64,000 nt of DNA from Sipunculus nudus (lineage: Eukaryota > Annelida > Sipuncula > Golfingiida > Sipunculidae): the NCBI GenBank assembly GCA_026874595.1, contig CM049311.1, positions 39,266,676-39,330,675 of the forward strand, in the 5' to 3' direction. Shown here piece by piece: positions 54,901-56,901 of this stretch. Under the pieces are notes generated by a model. It was given only the letters and a program-made list of their open reading frames with translations. It was not told the DNA's origin and made no database searches. The first letter of the stretch is position 1, and every line of letters begins with the position of its first letter. The position numbers and the translations under genes are program-made.

Positions 54901-56901
54901 TGCTGGATGACAACAAGAAGCTCTGTCTGAGCAGCGGAGAGATCATCAAACTCACCGAGGTATTGATGGTTGTACAACAAACAGCACAGTCAGGGCTCAA
55001 AGGGTTTTTGTCGCCCATCTATAACTGGATGTATTATGGCATATACCCACTGTCTATCCATCCCTTAACATTTAGTGTTGCTGTGATAACTTACCTGGGC
55101 TTTGACTGATTTTCACAAAACTCACCATAACTATTACCAATAGATTATCTTGCCTAAGTTCGATTTCTGGCAAAATCCATGCATATTTATTGAGGTCAGA
55201 GGTCACCAGGGTTTAGTGGTGTCATGATGACTTACCGAAAATTTTACGCATTTTGATGAAACTCATTTTTATAATTACCAATAGAATTTCTCACCTGAAT
55301 TAAATTCTTTGCAAAACTCACGCATATATAATGAGGTCATAGGTCAGAAGACATACCAAGGGTGTATTATGCACCTAATTTTCATGGCTGAGTCATGAGT
55401 GCTTCTCTGAGCAGTGAAAGGCTAAGCATGAGTTATGGCATGACAAAGTAAATGCAGCACCTGTCCAGACAAACACTCCTTGATGAAGCTGCTTTGGATA
55501 TAACTCCATAAGTCCACCAAGCAAATGTAGGATTGGACGAAACCCTGCCTTTCACCAAGATGTAAAATTGTAACACTGTTTTCATCTTGGTATTTATATG
55601 CCCATTTTCCTTAAAGGTCATGAGTGATTATGTATAAAAATGTAACAAAAGTATGATGTATAAAAAATGGTATAAATAATCATATCTTCACAGTTCTGAT
55701 TTTTAAAATGATAAATAATAGTATTTCTAGCATATTTGAAAAAGTGTGTCTTAACAAACCAAGAAAGTGTATAATGGTGGAATCTGTCTTGGACTTTTCT
55801 TTTATTGCATGTATATACAGTTTGAAGGGATATTTGTCTGAGGGAACTTTTGTTTCAGTGGAATTTTATTTCATCATTAGCAAGTAAAAAATGTTGGGCT
55901 TCAGTAATCCCATCCTTTAGCCTATTGTAAGTTTTATTAAGACAGAGTTTTGTGAAACTATAACTGTCCTTAACCCCACTAATATCTGTTGTTTCTGTTT
56001 CAGTACATGACCATGATGTTTGAGGTTCAGGACTTGGCTGTGGCGTCTCCTGCCACCGTCAGTCGCTGTGGTATGGTCTACCTGGAGCCCAGCATCCTGG
56101 GACTGCAGCCGTTTGTCACCTGCTGGCTGCGGAAGCTGCCAGACCCCATCTACCAGTTCAAAGACCAGCTTCAGGGGCTGTTTGATATATTCCTGGAGGT
56201 AAGGTCACAAACAGTTAAATCAACAAATAAAGTTTAGTATATGAAGATGGTGGTACAGCCACTATAGGTTGGTGTAATATAGTGGCCACTGAATAATTAT
56301 TGTACTATAGAAGTACACCAGCTTTTTCTTAGTTTTGAACCCTACTTACCAAGTAAAGTTGGAGAGTAGTTGCCAATATATGCTTAAAGCAATTGCTAGG
56401 AAGGGGAAAAAATGAACCAATAAATCAAATATAGTAGCTGATGTGTGCTGAAACACATAGTAGGGAAAATAAGGATTTATTCATTTGTTTAAAATGAGGT
56501 GAGTTGATACACCAAAGTTTTCTCATGTGTATTGAATATTAATTATATCCCCTGAATGTTGTTTTCATGAATTTAGAGTGTTAGCAGTGATTTAGAATAT
56601 GTCCTTAAGAATCTTGCCAGTGAATTGTTGTGCAAAAATCATTCCTCTTGGCAAGGATTTTTAACAATAGCTTTTGATAGTTGATAAAAAAAAGATAATA
56701 ATATGTCACTACATTTAACTGGAGGGAAGGTGACCCATATTGTAGTTTCCACATGCTTTAATGATGTATTGATCACTGTAGGATTCTATCAGCTTCCTGC
56801 GGCACAACATGAAGGAGATTGTCCCATCAATGGACAGCAACTTAACATTCAGTCTACTGAAGATGATTGAGTGTTTCTTCAAACCTTTCCTGCCCAAGGA
56901 G
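2591..56901 (+). CDS. DNAH1: Axonemal dynein heavy chain DNAH1 ortholog, partial multi-exon gene
   Basis: Motor subunit of an inner-arm axonemal dynein: it hydrolyses ATP to slide doublet microtubules in cilia and flagella. Thirty-five exon positions (38 exons counting alternative copies) join at GT/AG sites in one frame to about 1894 codons. Residues count from the first complete codon in the window. Tail: 1 to about 730. Linker: about 730-1330. AAA1 starts with [16 protein letters not shown] (exon 24); Walker A GPAGTGKT at 1389-1396; Walker B region CFDEFN at 1439-1444; sensor I region [10 protein letters not shown] (exon 28). AAA2 has Walker A GPTGSGKT at 1670-1677 and the Walker B-equivalent VWIENMN at 1762-1768. 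Similarity to vertebrate DNAH1 runs through almost every exon (for example [39 protein letters not shown]) and distinguishes it from DNAH3/7/12. Vertebrate DNAH1 is about 4,300 residues, so this is roughly 45% of the protein. Start codon, promoter and 3' half are outside the window. Confidence 0.95.
2884..3530 (+). other. Intron 1 with GACCTTGACC-type repeat
   Basis: No coding signal beyond the flanking exons. About 3140-3360 holds a dispersed repeat with two copies of a 'GATGAGTTTGAAAACTGGTG' type unit, a GACCTTGACC box near 3235 and TCAAGGTCA near 3336. The same family is seen at 5300-5880. Confidence 0.6.
3531..3692 (+). CDS. DNAH1: DNAH1 exon 2 (tail)
   Basis: Residues 98-151. Acceptor CTTTTGCTAG, donor ATG|GTAAGC. 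Encodes [20 protein letters not shown], matching the vertebrate WCEVGVLDYDEEKKLYLV region. Enters with two bases and leaves with one base of a split codon. Confidence 0.92.
3693..4235 (+). other. Intron 2
   Basis: No gene, RNA or clear repeat recognised; AT-rich non-coding sequence. Confidence 0.5.
4236..4488 (+). CDS. DNAH1: DNAH1 exon 3 (tail)
   Basis: Residues 152-235. Acceptor CGTTACAG, donor AA|GTAAGT. Encodes [20 protein letters not shown] and [18 protein letters not shown], diagnostic matches to DNAH1 (vertebrate [16 protein letters not shown] and NTEALLLYNLYVDCMP). Leaves in phase 2. Confidence 0.95.
4489..6027 (+). other. Intron 3 with poly-C run and tandem repeat
   Basis: Holds a near-continuous C run at about 5256-5279 (G-rich on the minus strand) and, from about 5300 to 5880, roughly 145-bp repeated monomers (see separate entry). 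Nothing recognised in 4489-5250. Confidence 0.6.
5300..5880. repeat. Tandem ~145-bp monomers with GACCTTGACC / TCAAGGTCA boxes
   Basis: Three to four diverged monomers, recognisable by 'GTGAACGCTATAACTTTTGA'-like starts near 5343, 5477, 5623 and 5772. Each carries an 'aaccagtGACCTTGACC' segment (near 5428, 5576, 5721) followed by an opposite-strand AAGGTCA (near 5447, 5738; mutated in the middle one). Related pieces lie at about 3140-3360 and 23150-23200. No coding capacity. Confidence 0.7.
6028..6188 (+). CDS. DNAH1: DNAH1 exon 4 (tail), NAGNAG acceptor
   Basis: Residues 236-289. The acceptor reads TTTACAGCAG, so either of two AGs can be used: start 6028 (given) or 6031, with or without one serine. 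Encodes [20 protein letters not shown] and AFVTLP, matching vertebrate YERSMNKINFDHVV and SYVTLP. Donor AAAG|GTTAGT, leaving one base. Confidence 0.92.
6189..6645 (+). other. Intron 4
   Basis: No feature recognised in this AT-rich intron. Confidence 0.5.
6646..6860 (+). CDS. DNAH1: DNAH1 exon 5 (tail)
   Basis: Residues 290-361. Acceptor TATTTTAG, donor CACAG|GTCAGG, phase 0 out. Encodes [16 protein letters not shown] and [10 protein letters not shown], close to vertebrate VRAECNKVTAMSLFH and LEEFEQIQSQ. Confidence 0.95.
6861..7909 (+). other. Intron 5
   Basis: Contains a C run at about 7417-7429; otherwise no recognised element. Confidence 0.5.
7910..8077 (+). CDS. DNAH1: DNAH1 exon 6 (tail)
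   Basis: Residues 362-417, 56 whole codons. Acceptor TGCCACCAG, donor ATGCAG|GTTTGT. Encodes [20 protein letters not shown] and [19 protein letters not shown], matching DNAH1 FLKDSWISSLK and YNLYETNWEVY. Confidence 0.95.
8078..9193 (+). other. Intron 6
   Basis: Contains the 91-bp direct tandem duplication listed separately and a short CA-rich stretch near 8524-8544. Nothing else recognised. Confidence 0.5.
8101..8274. repeat. Direct tandem duplication, ~91 bp x 2
   Basis: 'TGTGTATTGTTTTCCAAACA' starts copy 1 at about 8101 and copy 2 at about 8192; each runs to AAAGGCAGAGACT. The copies differ at only a few positions, so the duplication is recent. Confidence 0.9.
9194..9324 (+). CDS. DNAH1: DNAH1 exon 7 (tail)
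   Basis: Residues 418-460. Acceptor TTTTTTACCAG, donor AA|GTAGGT. Encodes [18 protein letters not shown] and [10 protein letters not shown], matching vertebrate DTLRFLVQDSLASF and DDLINSPY. Leaves in phase 2. Confidence 0.95.
9705..9800. repeat. 34-bp tandem repeat, about 3 copies
   Basis: Units of the form CATAGTGATCATCATATATA followed by an ATGATATTGAT-type half, with TGATCA palindromes. Three consecutive near-identical units. Confidence 0.8.
10226..10692. mobile_element. Possible hAT-like MITE
   Basis: The ends are inverted: CAGTGCTGCCA at 10226-10236 and TGGCAGCACTG at 10682-10692, with weaker similarity extending inward for about 24 bp. CAGTG...CACTG ends suit hAT elements. The flanking 8-mers do not match, so no target duplication is visible and the boundaries are uncertain. 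Confidence 0.4.
11626..11776 (+). CDS. DNAH1: DNAH1 exon 8 (tail)
   Basis: Residues 461-511. Acceptor GATTGACAG, donor GAAAAG|GTAATG, phase 0 out. Encodes [20 protein letters not shown] and NVPQLEK, matching vertebrate PRKNPLFIMDLVLDSSGVHYST and AVPQLEK. Confidence 0.95.
12164..12704. repeat. 22-bp minisatellite ending at exon 9 acceptor
   Basis: About 22-24 tandem units of CATCACATATATCATTACAG plus TA. A higher-order duplication of about 122-132 bp is visible (GTGCAACATG variant at about 12287 and 12419). Almost every unit contains ATTACAG|TACAT, like the real exon 9 junction ATTACAG|TACATT at 12704/12705. Open frames across it (HIYHYST repeats) are a by-product of the unit sequence. Confidence 0.92.
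12705..12898 (+). CDS. DNAH1: DNAH1 exon 9 (tail)
   Basis: Residues 512-575. Acceptor TATTATTACAG lies in the last unit of the upstream minisatellite; donor AA|GTCAGT, phase 2. Encodes [20 protein letters not shown] and [10 protein letters not shown], matching vertebrate MEDIFISGDPLLESVGLHEP. Confidence 0.95.
13423..13645. repeat. Dispersed repeat, copy 1
   Basis: Shares blocks in the same order with 53331-53570: ACTCTGCTGGTTAGG, CCCACAATGCACTG, GTAGTCCAT-like and AATTACATGAACATG-like segments, then GCAAGCAT. Diverged, non-coding, family unknown. Confidence 0.75.
13831..13914 (+). CDS. Candidate 84-bp cassette exon (alternative)
   Basis: Bounded by a plausible acceptor (GCTGCTAATCAG) and a donor (ATACC|GTATAC). 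It enters and leaves in phase 2, exactly as exons 9 and 10 require, and is open throughout. It would add 28 residues including [14 protein letters not shown] and a run of seven alanines, a helical or coiled-coil-like insert. Vertebrate DNAH1 has no insert here. It could also be a chance open stretch around a GCT-rich repeat. Confidence 0.3.
14008..14200 (+). repeat. Possible tRNA-derived SINE relic
   Basis: GGTTCAAATCCC at about 14056-14067 resembles a pol III B box. A convincing A box and cloverleaf are missing, so this is at best a SINE relic. Confidence 0.25.
15191..15416 (+). CDS. DNAH1: DNAH1 exon 10 (tail)
   Basis: Residues 576-651. Acceptor TGTTTACAG, donor GAT|GTAAGT, phase 0 out. 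Encodes [20 protein letters not shown] and [19 protein letters not shown], matching vertebrate LREKEILDSSLPSSIIIGPF and SKKRKALATSVLDILAKNL. Confidence 0.96.
15417..16130 (+). other. Intron 10
   Basis: No recognised element. Confidence 0.5.
16131..16250 (+). CDS. DNAH1: DNAH1 exon 11 (tail)
   Basis: Residues 652-691, 40 whole codons. Acceptor TTCTTTTAAG, donor CACCAG|GTAAAC. Encodes [20 protein letters not shown] and MREWMKSIP, matching CEEFRSISRKIYEKPNSIEE and LREWMKGIP. Confidence 0.95.
16251..16764 (+). other. Intron 11
   Basis: A G run lies at about 16546-16558; nothing else recognised. Confidence 0.5.
16765..16847 (+). CDS. DNAH1: DNAH1 exon 12 (tail/linker junction)
   Basis: Residues 692-718. 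Acceptor CTTTGATAG, donor AA|GTAAGG, phase 2 out. Encodes [15 protein letters not shown], matching vertebrate DEFLYNLSSDDFNDK. Confidence 0.94.
17211..17312 (+). pseudogene. Decayed tandem copy of exon 13 5' end
   Basis: The ~102-bp segment starting at 17211 (TTACATGACAAT) is repeated from 17313 with high similarity. It includes an acceptor (ATTTGCAG) and the first codons of exon 13 ([13 protein letters not shown] versus [13 protein letters not shown]). The copy reads into a stop about five codons after KIVKQ and has no donor, so it cannot replace exon 13. Use of its acceptor would truncate the protein. Confidence 0.85.
17374..17515 (+). CDS. DNAH1: DNAH1 exon 13 (linker region)
   Basis: Residues 719-766. 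Acceptor GATTTGTAG, donor ACT|GTCAGT, phase 0 out. Encodes [20 protein letters not shown] then an acidic helix with [11 protein letters not shown], matching KWIASNWPSKI and EDEEKFRKIQ. Confidence 0.95.
17516..18129 (+). other. Intron 13 with relic of hairpin-headed repeat
   Basis: About 17823-17965 starts with CTCAGCTGACTGTAAGTCAT and an ACTATAGCAGTGGTCCTTTGTC stretch, a degenerate head of the family at 59168. Nothing else recognised. Confidence 0.5.
18130..18285 (+). CDS. DNAH1: DNAH1 exon 14 (linker region)
   Basis: Residues 767-818, 52 whole codons. Acceptor CTTGCTTACAG, donor CCAAC|GTATGT. Encodes [34 protein letters not shown], near-identical to vertebrate [20 protein letters not shown] and YNNRERIFSLPITN. 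Confidence 0.96.
18286..21174 (+). other. Intron 14
   Basis: 2.9 kb without a coding signal. The only structure recognised is the inverted-repeat pair at 19295-19310 / 19864-19879. The rest is AT-rich sequence. Confidence 0.5.
19295..19879. mobile_element. Possible MITE bounded by 16-bp inverted repeats
   Basis: TCAGTTTATGGAAGTA at 19295-19310 is perfectly inverted at 19864-19879, spanning 585 bp with no ORF. The next bases also match loosely. No clear target duplication, so superfamily unknown. Confidence 0.45.
21175..21373 (+). CDS. DNAH1: DNAH1 exon 15 (linker region)
   Basis: Residues 819-884. Acceptor TTATTCTAG, donor CCAG|GTTGGT (weak), leaves one base. Encodes [34 protein letters not shown], matching YDKLSRMVKEFQPY and [20 protein letters not shown]. 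Confidence 0.95.
22051..23832 (+). repeat. Decayed copy of hairpin-headed repeat family A
   Basis: The head AGCTCAGCTGACTTTCAGTC at 22051 is followed by a CTATAGCACTGG stretch and by 'GTTAACATGGCACAAAT' boxes near 22136 and 22435. A second head near 22364 has a long stem, AGCTAAG..CTTAGCT around ATGACT..AGTCAT. A GGTGGTGCCACC-like palindrome lies near 22650, and the tail CAGCTGAGCATCATGGCC near 23800. Same order as 59168-62580 but more diverged. Confidence 0.7.
26252..26727. mobile_element. Possible hAT-like non-autonomous element
   Basis: Left end TGGGGCTGTAATGAC and right end (reverse complement TAGGGCTGTAAAGAT) form diverged terminal inverted repeats. Inward sequence shares ACACGATAC / CACGATACGATA. 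No protein. Flanking 8-mers match poorly, so target duplication is not demonstrated. Confidence 0.5.
26368..26517. repeat. 77-bp tandem duplication
   Basis: GAAGTGACATCTGACATGTA begins at 26368 and again at 26445. The copies differ at very few bases. Confidence 0.92.
27003..27410 (+). repeat. Short hairpin-headed element, GGGCCC type
   Basis: Head hairpin 27003-27029: AGGGC..GCCCT outer stem and GCTT-GAA-AAGC inner stem with a GAA loop. Then ATTGTGATCACTGTGTCAG and CCGTCC-type pyrimidine-rich sequence. The right end GCTGGGCCCT (27401-27410) inverts the head AGGGCCCAGC. No coding capacity. Confidence 0.65.
28011..28123 (+). CDS. DNAH1: DNAH1 exon 16 (linker region)
   Basis: Residues 885-922. 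Acceptor GTAACAAACAG, donor GAGCAG|GTATAG, phase 0 out. Encodes [19 protein letters not shown], matching [19 protein letters not shown]. Confidence 0.96.
28124..28466 (+). other. Intron 16
   Basis: Short intron; nothing recognised. Confidence 0.5.
28467..28607 (+). CDS. DNAH1: DNAH1 exon 17 (linker region)
   Basis: Residues 923-969, 47 whole codons. Acceptor TTGATTTCAG, donor GAGCAG|GTATAT. Encodes [20 protein letters not shown] and [11 protein letters not shown], matching FARCLEMNLQDHIESISKVA and EVAGKEYAIEQ. Confidence 0.96.
28608..30497 (+). other. Intron 17
   Basis: A possible inverted-repeat element at about 29233-29818 (TTAATGGTGGG at left; reverse complement TTAGTGGTGGG at right; target duplication not evident). 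No other recognised element. Confidence 0.4.
30498..30710 (+). CDS. DNAH1: DNAH1 exon 18 (linker)
   Basis: Residues 970-1040, 71 whole codons. Acceptor ACATTTCAG, donor CACAG|GTCAGG. Encodes [19 protein letters not shown] and [15 protein letters not shown], matching [19 protein letters not shown] and KKPFEQRINSWENKL. Confidence 0.97.
30711..31144 (+). other. Intron 18
   Basis: Nothing recognised. Confidence 0.5.
31145..31309 (+). CDS. DNAH1: DNAH1 exon 19 (linker)
   Basis: Residues 1041-1095, 55 whole codons. Acceptor CATCATCAG, donor CCACAG|GTAAAC. Encodes [20 protein letters not shown] and [17 protein letters not shown], near-identical to DNAH1 and typical of the DHC linker. Confidence 0.97.
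31310..31884 (+). other. Intron 19
   Basis: Nothing recognised. Confidence 0.5.
31885..32112 (+). CDS. DNAH1: DNAH1 exon 20 (linker)
   Basis: Residues 1096-1171, 76 whole codons. Acceptor TCATTACAG, donor GCCAAG|GTGAGG. Encodes [40 protein letters not shown] and [13 protein letters not shown], among the most conserved parts of dynein linkers. Confidence 0.97.
32113..32929 (+). other. Intron 20
   Basis: Contains the decayed TIR element at 32246-32738 (see that entry). Nothing else recognised. Confidence 0.5.
32246..32738. mobile_element. Decayed copy of ATACTGTGG-type TIR element
   Basis: Left end ATACTGTGGTTGGCT at 32246-32260, followed by TTTGCAAGGTTTTAGATTTTG, matches the left end at 49027. 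The right end near 32638-32738 (ATGAAACCCTCATGAAACAC, then a degenerate GAAACTAGTCAC) parallels the right end at 49390-49490. No protein. Confidence 0.65.
32930..33109 (+). CDS. DNAH1: DNAH1 exon 21 (linker)
   Basis: Residues 1172-1231, 60 whole codons. Acceptor TGTGTTACAG, donor AAAGAG|GTCTGC (weak). Encodes [16 protein letters not shown] and [17 protein letters not shown], matching EDLEITHMYSAEGEEV and NVEDWLREVERSMKASV. Confidence 0.95.
33110..33906 (+). other. Intron 21
   Basis: A short diverged direct repeat (AAAATGTACCCTG near 33167 and 33300). Nothing else recognised. Confidence 0.45.
33907..34044 (+). CDS. DNAH1: DNAH1 exon 22 (linker)
   Basis: Residues 1232-1277, 46 whole codons. 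Acceptor TGTTTTTTTTAG, donor TCACAG|GTATGA. Encodes [20 protein letters not shown] and [12 protein letters not shown], the W-x-L-x-WPGQV block before AAA1. Confidence 0.95.
34045..38060 (+). other. Intron 22 (4 kb)
   Basis: Contains perfect 17-bp inverted repeats at 34966-34982 and 35474-35490 (AAAACCTTGTTGTGTCA and complement), perhaps a degraded MITE of about 525 bp. The rest, including 35500-38050, shows no gene or recognisable element. Confidence 0.45.
38061..38224 (+). CDS. DNAH1: DNAH1 exon 23 (linker to AAA1)
   Basis: Residues 1278-1331. Acceptor TATTTGCAG, donor CTGAG|GTATGA, phase 2 out. Encodes [19 protein letters not shown] and [11 protein letters not shown], matching [15 protein letters not shown] and VNDFQWISQLR. 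Confidence 0.96.
38225..40014 (+). other. Intron 23
   Basis: Near 38572-38650 lies a weak relic of the ATACTGTGG-type element. At about 39390-39500 a ~70-bp segment (GATATTGCCTCTGTACCTGT type) is duplicated in tandem; part of it (GATGGCAGTATCCTCAGAC) recurs near 39976. Nothing else recognised. Confidence 0.45.
40015..40128 (+). CDS. DNAH1: DNAH1 exon 24 (start of AAA1)
   Basis: Residues 1332-1369. Acceptor TGATCTTCAG, donor GACAG|GTAGGT, phase 2. Encodes [20 protein letters not shown] and LVITPLTDR, the N-loop that opens AAA1. Confidence 0.97.
40129..40484 (+). other. Intron 24
   Basis: Nothing recognised. Confidence 0.5.
40485..40575 (+). CDS. DNAH1: DNAH1 exon 25 (AAA1 Walker A)
   Basis: Residues 1370-1400. 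Acceptor GGATTTACAG, donor AAG|GTACAC, phase 0 out. Encodes [20 protein letters not shown]; Walker A GPAGTGKT lies at residues 1389-1396, the main ATP-binding P-loop of the motor. Confidence 0.98.
40576..41317 (+). other. Intron 25
   Basis: Near 40670-40720 a weak relic of the AGCTCAG-type hairpin head. Nothing else recognised. Confidence 0.4.
41318..41415 (+). CDS. DNAH1: DNAH1 exon 26 (AAA1)
   Basis: Residues 1401-1432. Acceptor TTGTTTCAG, donor GCCAG|GTATGT, leaving AG of a split Ser codon (phase 2). Encodes [20 protein letters not shown]. This is the common exon that must join to one of the four following copies. Confidence 0.97.
41416..41831 (+). other. Intron before alternative exon a
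   Basis: 416 bp, AT-rich, with no further exon copy visible. Confidence 0.5.
41832..41937 (+). CDS. DNAH1: DNAH1 alternative exon 27a (AAA1 Walker B, divergent)
   Basis: 106 bp, residues 1433-1468. Acceptor CTCTCCGCACAG, donor ATGCAG|GTAACG. Enters with one base, leaves in phase 0. Reads [19 protein letters not shown], then ending [10 protein letters not shown]. It differs from the other three copies beside the catalytic Asp-Glu (WCCLDE instead of WACFDE) and at the C-terminal end. Frame and splice sites are intact and the DE pair is kept, so it looks functional rather than decayed. Confidence 0.88.
41938..43687 (+). other. Intron between exon copies a and b
   Basis: Contains TA/CA simple repeats at about 42886-42917 and 43111-43132. 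No similarity to the other inter-copy introns was seen. Confidence 0.5.
43688..43793 (+). CDS. DNAH1: DNAH1 alternative exon 27b (AAA1 Walker B)
   Basis: 106 bp, same phases as copy a. Acceptor CACTTGCAG, donor CTGAAG|GTAACC. Reads [20 protein letters not shown] then ending [10 protein letters not shown]. Canonical Walker B region CFDEFN; I-to-L at 1448 and V-to-I at 1454 relative to a, c and d. Close to the vertebrate sequence [10 protein letters not shown]. Confidence 0.93.
43794..45515 (+). other. Intron between exon copies b and c
   Basis: Holds the 150-bp tandem duplication at 44804-45103; otherwise nothing recognised. Confidence 0.5.
44804..45103. repeat. ~150-bp tandem duplication
   Basis: Copy 1 44804-44951 and copy 2 44955-45103, near-identical (TGTTGTTTACATACATTCAA at the start, CTGCTATACCTTTATTG at the end). 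Copy 2 has an acceptor-like TTCATCTCAG at 45025 and a consensus donor GCAG|GTATGT at 45106, enclosing 81 bp. Confidence 0.9.
45516..45621 (+). CDS. DNAH1: DNAH1 alternative exon 27c (AAA1 Walker B)
   Basis: 106 bp, same phases. Acceptor TTTTATTCCAG, donor GGGAGG|GTGAGG. Reads [20 protein letters not shown] then ending [10 protein letters not shown]. Codons differ from copies a, b and d at many third positions while the protein is nearly unchanged, indicating long-term selection on the protein. Confidence 0.93.
46690..48366. repeat. 46-bp tandem array of hairpin-forming units
   Basis: Unit: CCTTCTGGCCTGATTAGACT, TCAACATAGCCTTGTTAGTC, TAAGAT (46 bp). About 22 units run from 47365 to 48366 with very few differences (CAACATAGCC / GAACATAGTC / TAACAAAGCC variants). 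Two or three diverged units precede the inserted MITE (46690-46828). Within each unit TTAGACT and AGTCTAA are complementary, as are AACA and TGTT inside them, giving a 7+4 bp stem with a 6-nt loop. No spacers, so it is not CRISPR-like. Confidence 0.95.
46829..47364. mobile_element. Mutator-like MITE with 9-bp target duplication
   Basis: 536 bp bounded by long inverted repeats: TAGACTGGTAC at left, GTACCAGTCTA at right. Similarity continues inward through CTCTATTATGG, GGCGTACAA and AGTACTCCC to a TTCCAACTC block about 100-125 bp in. Flanked by CCTTCTGGC at 46820-46828 and 47365-47373, a 9-bp target duplication. Long TIRs plus 9-bp duplication fit MULE-type MITEs. No ORF. It is inserted inside the 46-bp array. 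Confidence 0.82.
49027..49490. mobile_element. Non-autonomous TIR element (ATACTGTGG type)
   Basis: Perfect 16-bp terminal inverted repeats: ATACTGTGGTTGGCTT at 49027-49042 and its complement at 49475-49490. 464 bp, no protein. TA-rich flanks; superfamily undetermined. Related copies at 32246-32738 and relics near 9560-9645, 9900-9962 and 38572. Confidence 0.8.
49584..49689 (+). CDS. DNAH1: DNAH1 alternative exon 27d (AAA1 Walker B)
   Basis: 106 bp, same phases. Acceptor GATCCTCAG, donor GACAAG|GTACAT. Reads [20 protein letters not shown], then [15 protein letters not shown]. Canonical Walker B region. It carries Met at 1456 and 1459 and His at 1462, in the helix that follows the catalytic residues. 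Confidence 0.93.
49690..50524 (+). other. Intron after alternative exon d
   Basis: AT-rich with no recognised element. A docking site for competing RNA pairing, if one exists, could lie here or in the intron before copy a; none is evident by eye. Confidence 0.4.
50525..50638 (+). CDS. DNAH1: DNAH1 exon 28 (AAA1 H2 insert and sensor I)
   Basis: Residues 1469-1506, 38 whole codons. Acceptor AACCTCAG, donor CTCAAG|GTCAGT. Encodes [20 protein letters not shown] and [18 protein letters not shown]. Common exon joined to whichever copy of exon 27 is used. Confidence 0.97.
50639..51557 (+). other. Intron 28
   Basis: Nothing recognised. Confidence 0.5.
51558..51707 (+). CDS. DNAH1: DNAH1 exon 29 (AAA1)
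   Basis: Residues 1507-1556, 50 whole codons. Acceptor ATGTTTCAG, donor TCACAG|GTAGTG. Encodes [20 protein letters not shown] and [17 protein letters not shown]. Confidence 0.97.
51940..52322. repeat. ~53-bp minisatellite built on a 3' splice junction
   Basis: Seven units ending in CAG|GACTACT-like junctions with AGs at about 51949, 52002, 52058, 52113, 52166, 52215 and 52268, then the true exon 30 acceptor at 52322. Units contain TTCATCATTGGACTTGATTC and a TAAC branch-like element plus pyrimidines. The first unit keeps GATCACTATGAATATGG, close to the exon 30 start GACCACTATGACTTTGG. Confidence 0.92.
52323..52516 (+). CDS. DNAH1: DNAH1 exon 30 (end of AAA1, start of AAA2)
   Basis: Residues 1557-1620. 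Acceptor CTAACTTTTTAG, donor ATCAA|GTTAGT, phase 2 out. Encodes [20 protein letters not shown] (AAA1 sensor II region) and [13 protein letters not shown]. Confidence 0.97.
52517..53122 (+). other. Intron 30
   Basis: Nothing recognised. Confidence 0.5.
53123..53294 (+). CDS. DNAH1: DNAH1 exon 31 (AAA2 Walker A)
   Basis: Residues 1621-1678. Acceptor TTTGCTTGCAG, donor ACAAAG|GTACAC, phase 0 out. Encodes [20 protein letters not shown] followed by TGSGKTK; Walker A GPTGSGKT at 1670-1677. Confidence 0.97.
53295..53828 (+). other. Intron 31 with dispersed repeat copy 2
   Basis: About 53331-53570 is the second copy of the repeat at 13423-13645. Nothing else recognised. Confidence 0.6.
53829..53983 (+). 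CDS. DNAH1: DNAH1 exon 32 (AAA2)
   Basis: Residues 1679-1729. Acceptor GTCGTTCCCAG, donor AATG|GTAAGG, phase 2 out. Encodes [20 protein letters not shown], a dynein AAA2 signature; the stretch before it ([16 protein letters not shown]) is less conserved, as in other species. Confidence 0.96.
53984..54781 (+). other. Intron 32
   Basis: Starting at about 54098, TACAGTGGAATCCTC resembles the end of a pogo/Tigger-like element, but no matching right end was found. Nothing else recognised. Confidence 0.35.
54782..54959 (+). CDS. DNAH1: DNAH1 exon 33 (AAA2 Walker B region)
   Basis: Residues 1730-1789. Acceptor GCTTTGACAG, donor ACCGAG|GTATTG, phase 0 out. Encodes [20 protein letters not shown] and [18 protein letters not shown]. 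The open frame continues into the intron (to 55107), but the conserved junction is at 54959. Confidence 0.97.
54960..56003 (+). other. Intron 33
   Basis: An imperfect ~115-bp repeat near 55085-55210 / 55230-55345 (CTTACC..TTTTCACAAAACTCA and TGAGGTCAxAGGTCA blocks). Nothing else recognised. Confidence 0.4.
56004..56198 (+). CDS. DNAH1: DNAH1 exon 34 (AAA2)
   Basis: Residues 1790-1854, 65 whole codons. Acceptor TTCTGTTTCAG, donor CTGGAG|GTAAGG. Encodes [20 protein letters not shown] and [14 protein letters not shown], a near-invariant dynein block. Starts YMTMMFE where vertebrate DNAH1 has AMTMMFE. Confidence 0.97.
56199..56781 (+). other. Intron 34
   Basis: Nothing recognised. Confidence 0.5.
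56782..56901 (+). CDS. DNAH1: DNAH1 exon 35 (between AAA2 and AAA3), last in window
   Basis: Residues 1855-1894, 40 whole codons. Acceptor GATCACTGTAG, donor AAGGAG|GTTGGT (weak). Encodes [20 protein letters not shown], matching vertebrate [20 protein letters not shown]. The next exon is beyond position 64000. Confidence 0.95.

Noticed and set aside
54960-55110. Extension of exon 33 to the end of its open frame
   Set aside because: The conserved dynein sequence stops at LTE and resumes in exon 34 ([10 protein letters not shown]); the extra codons match nothing, and a GT donor is present.
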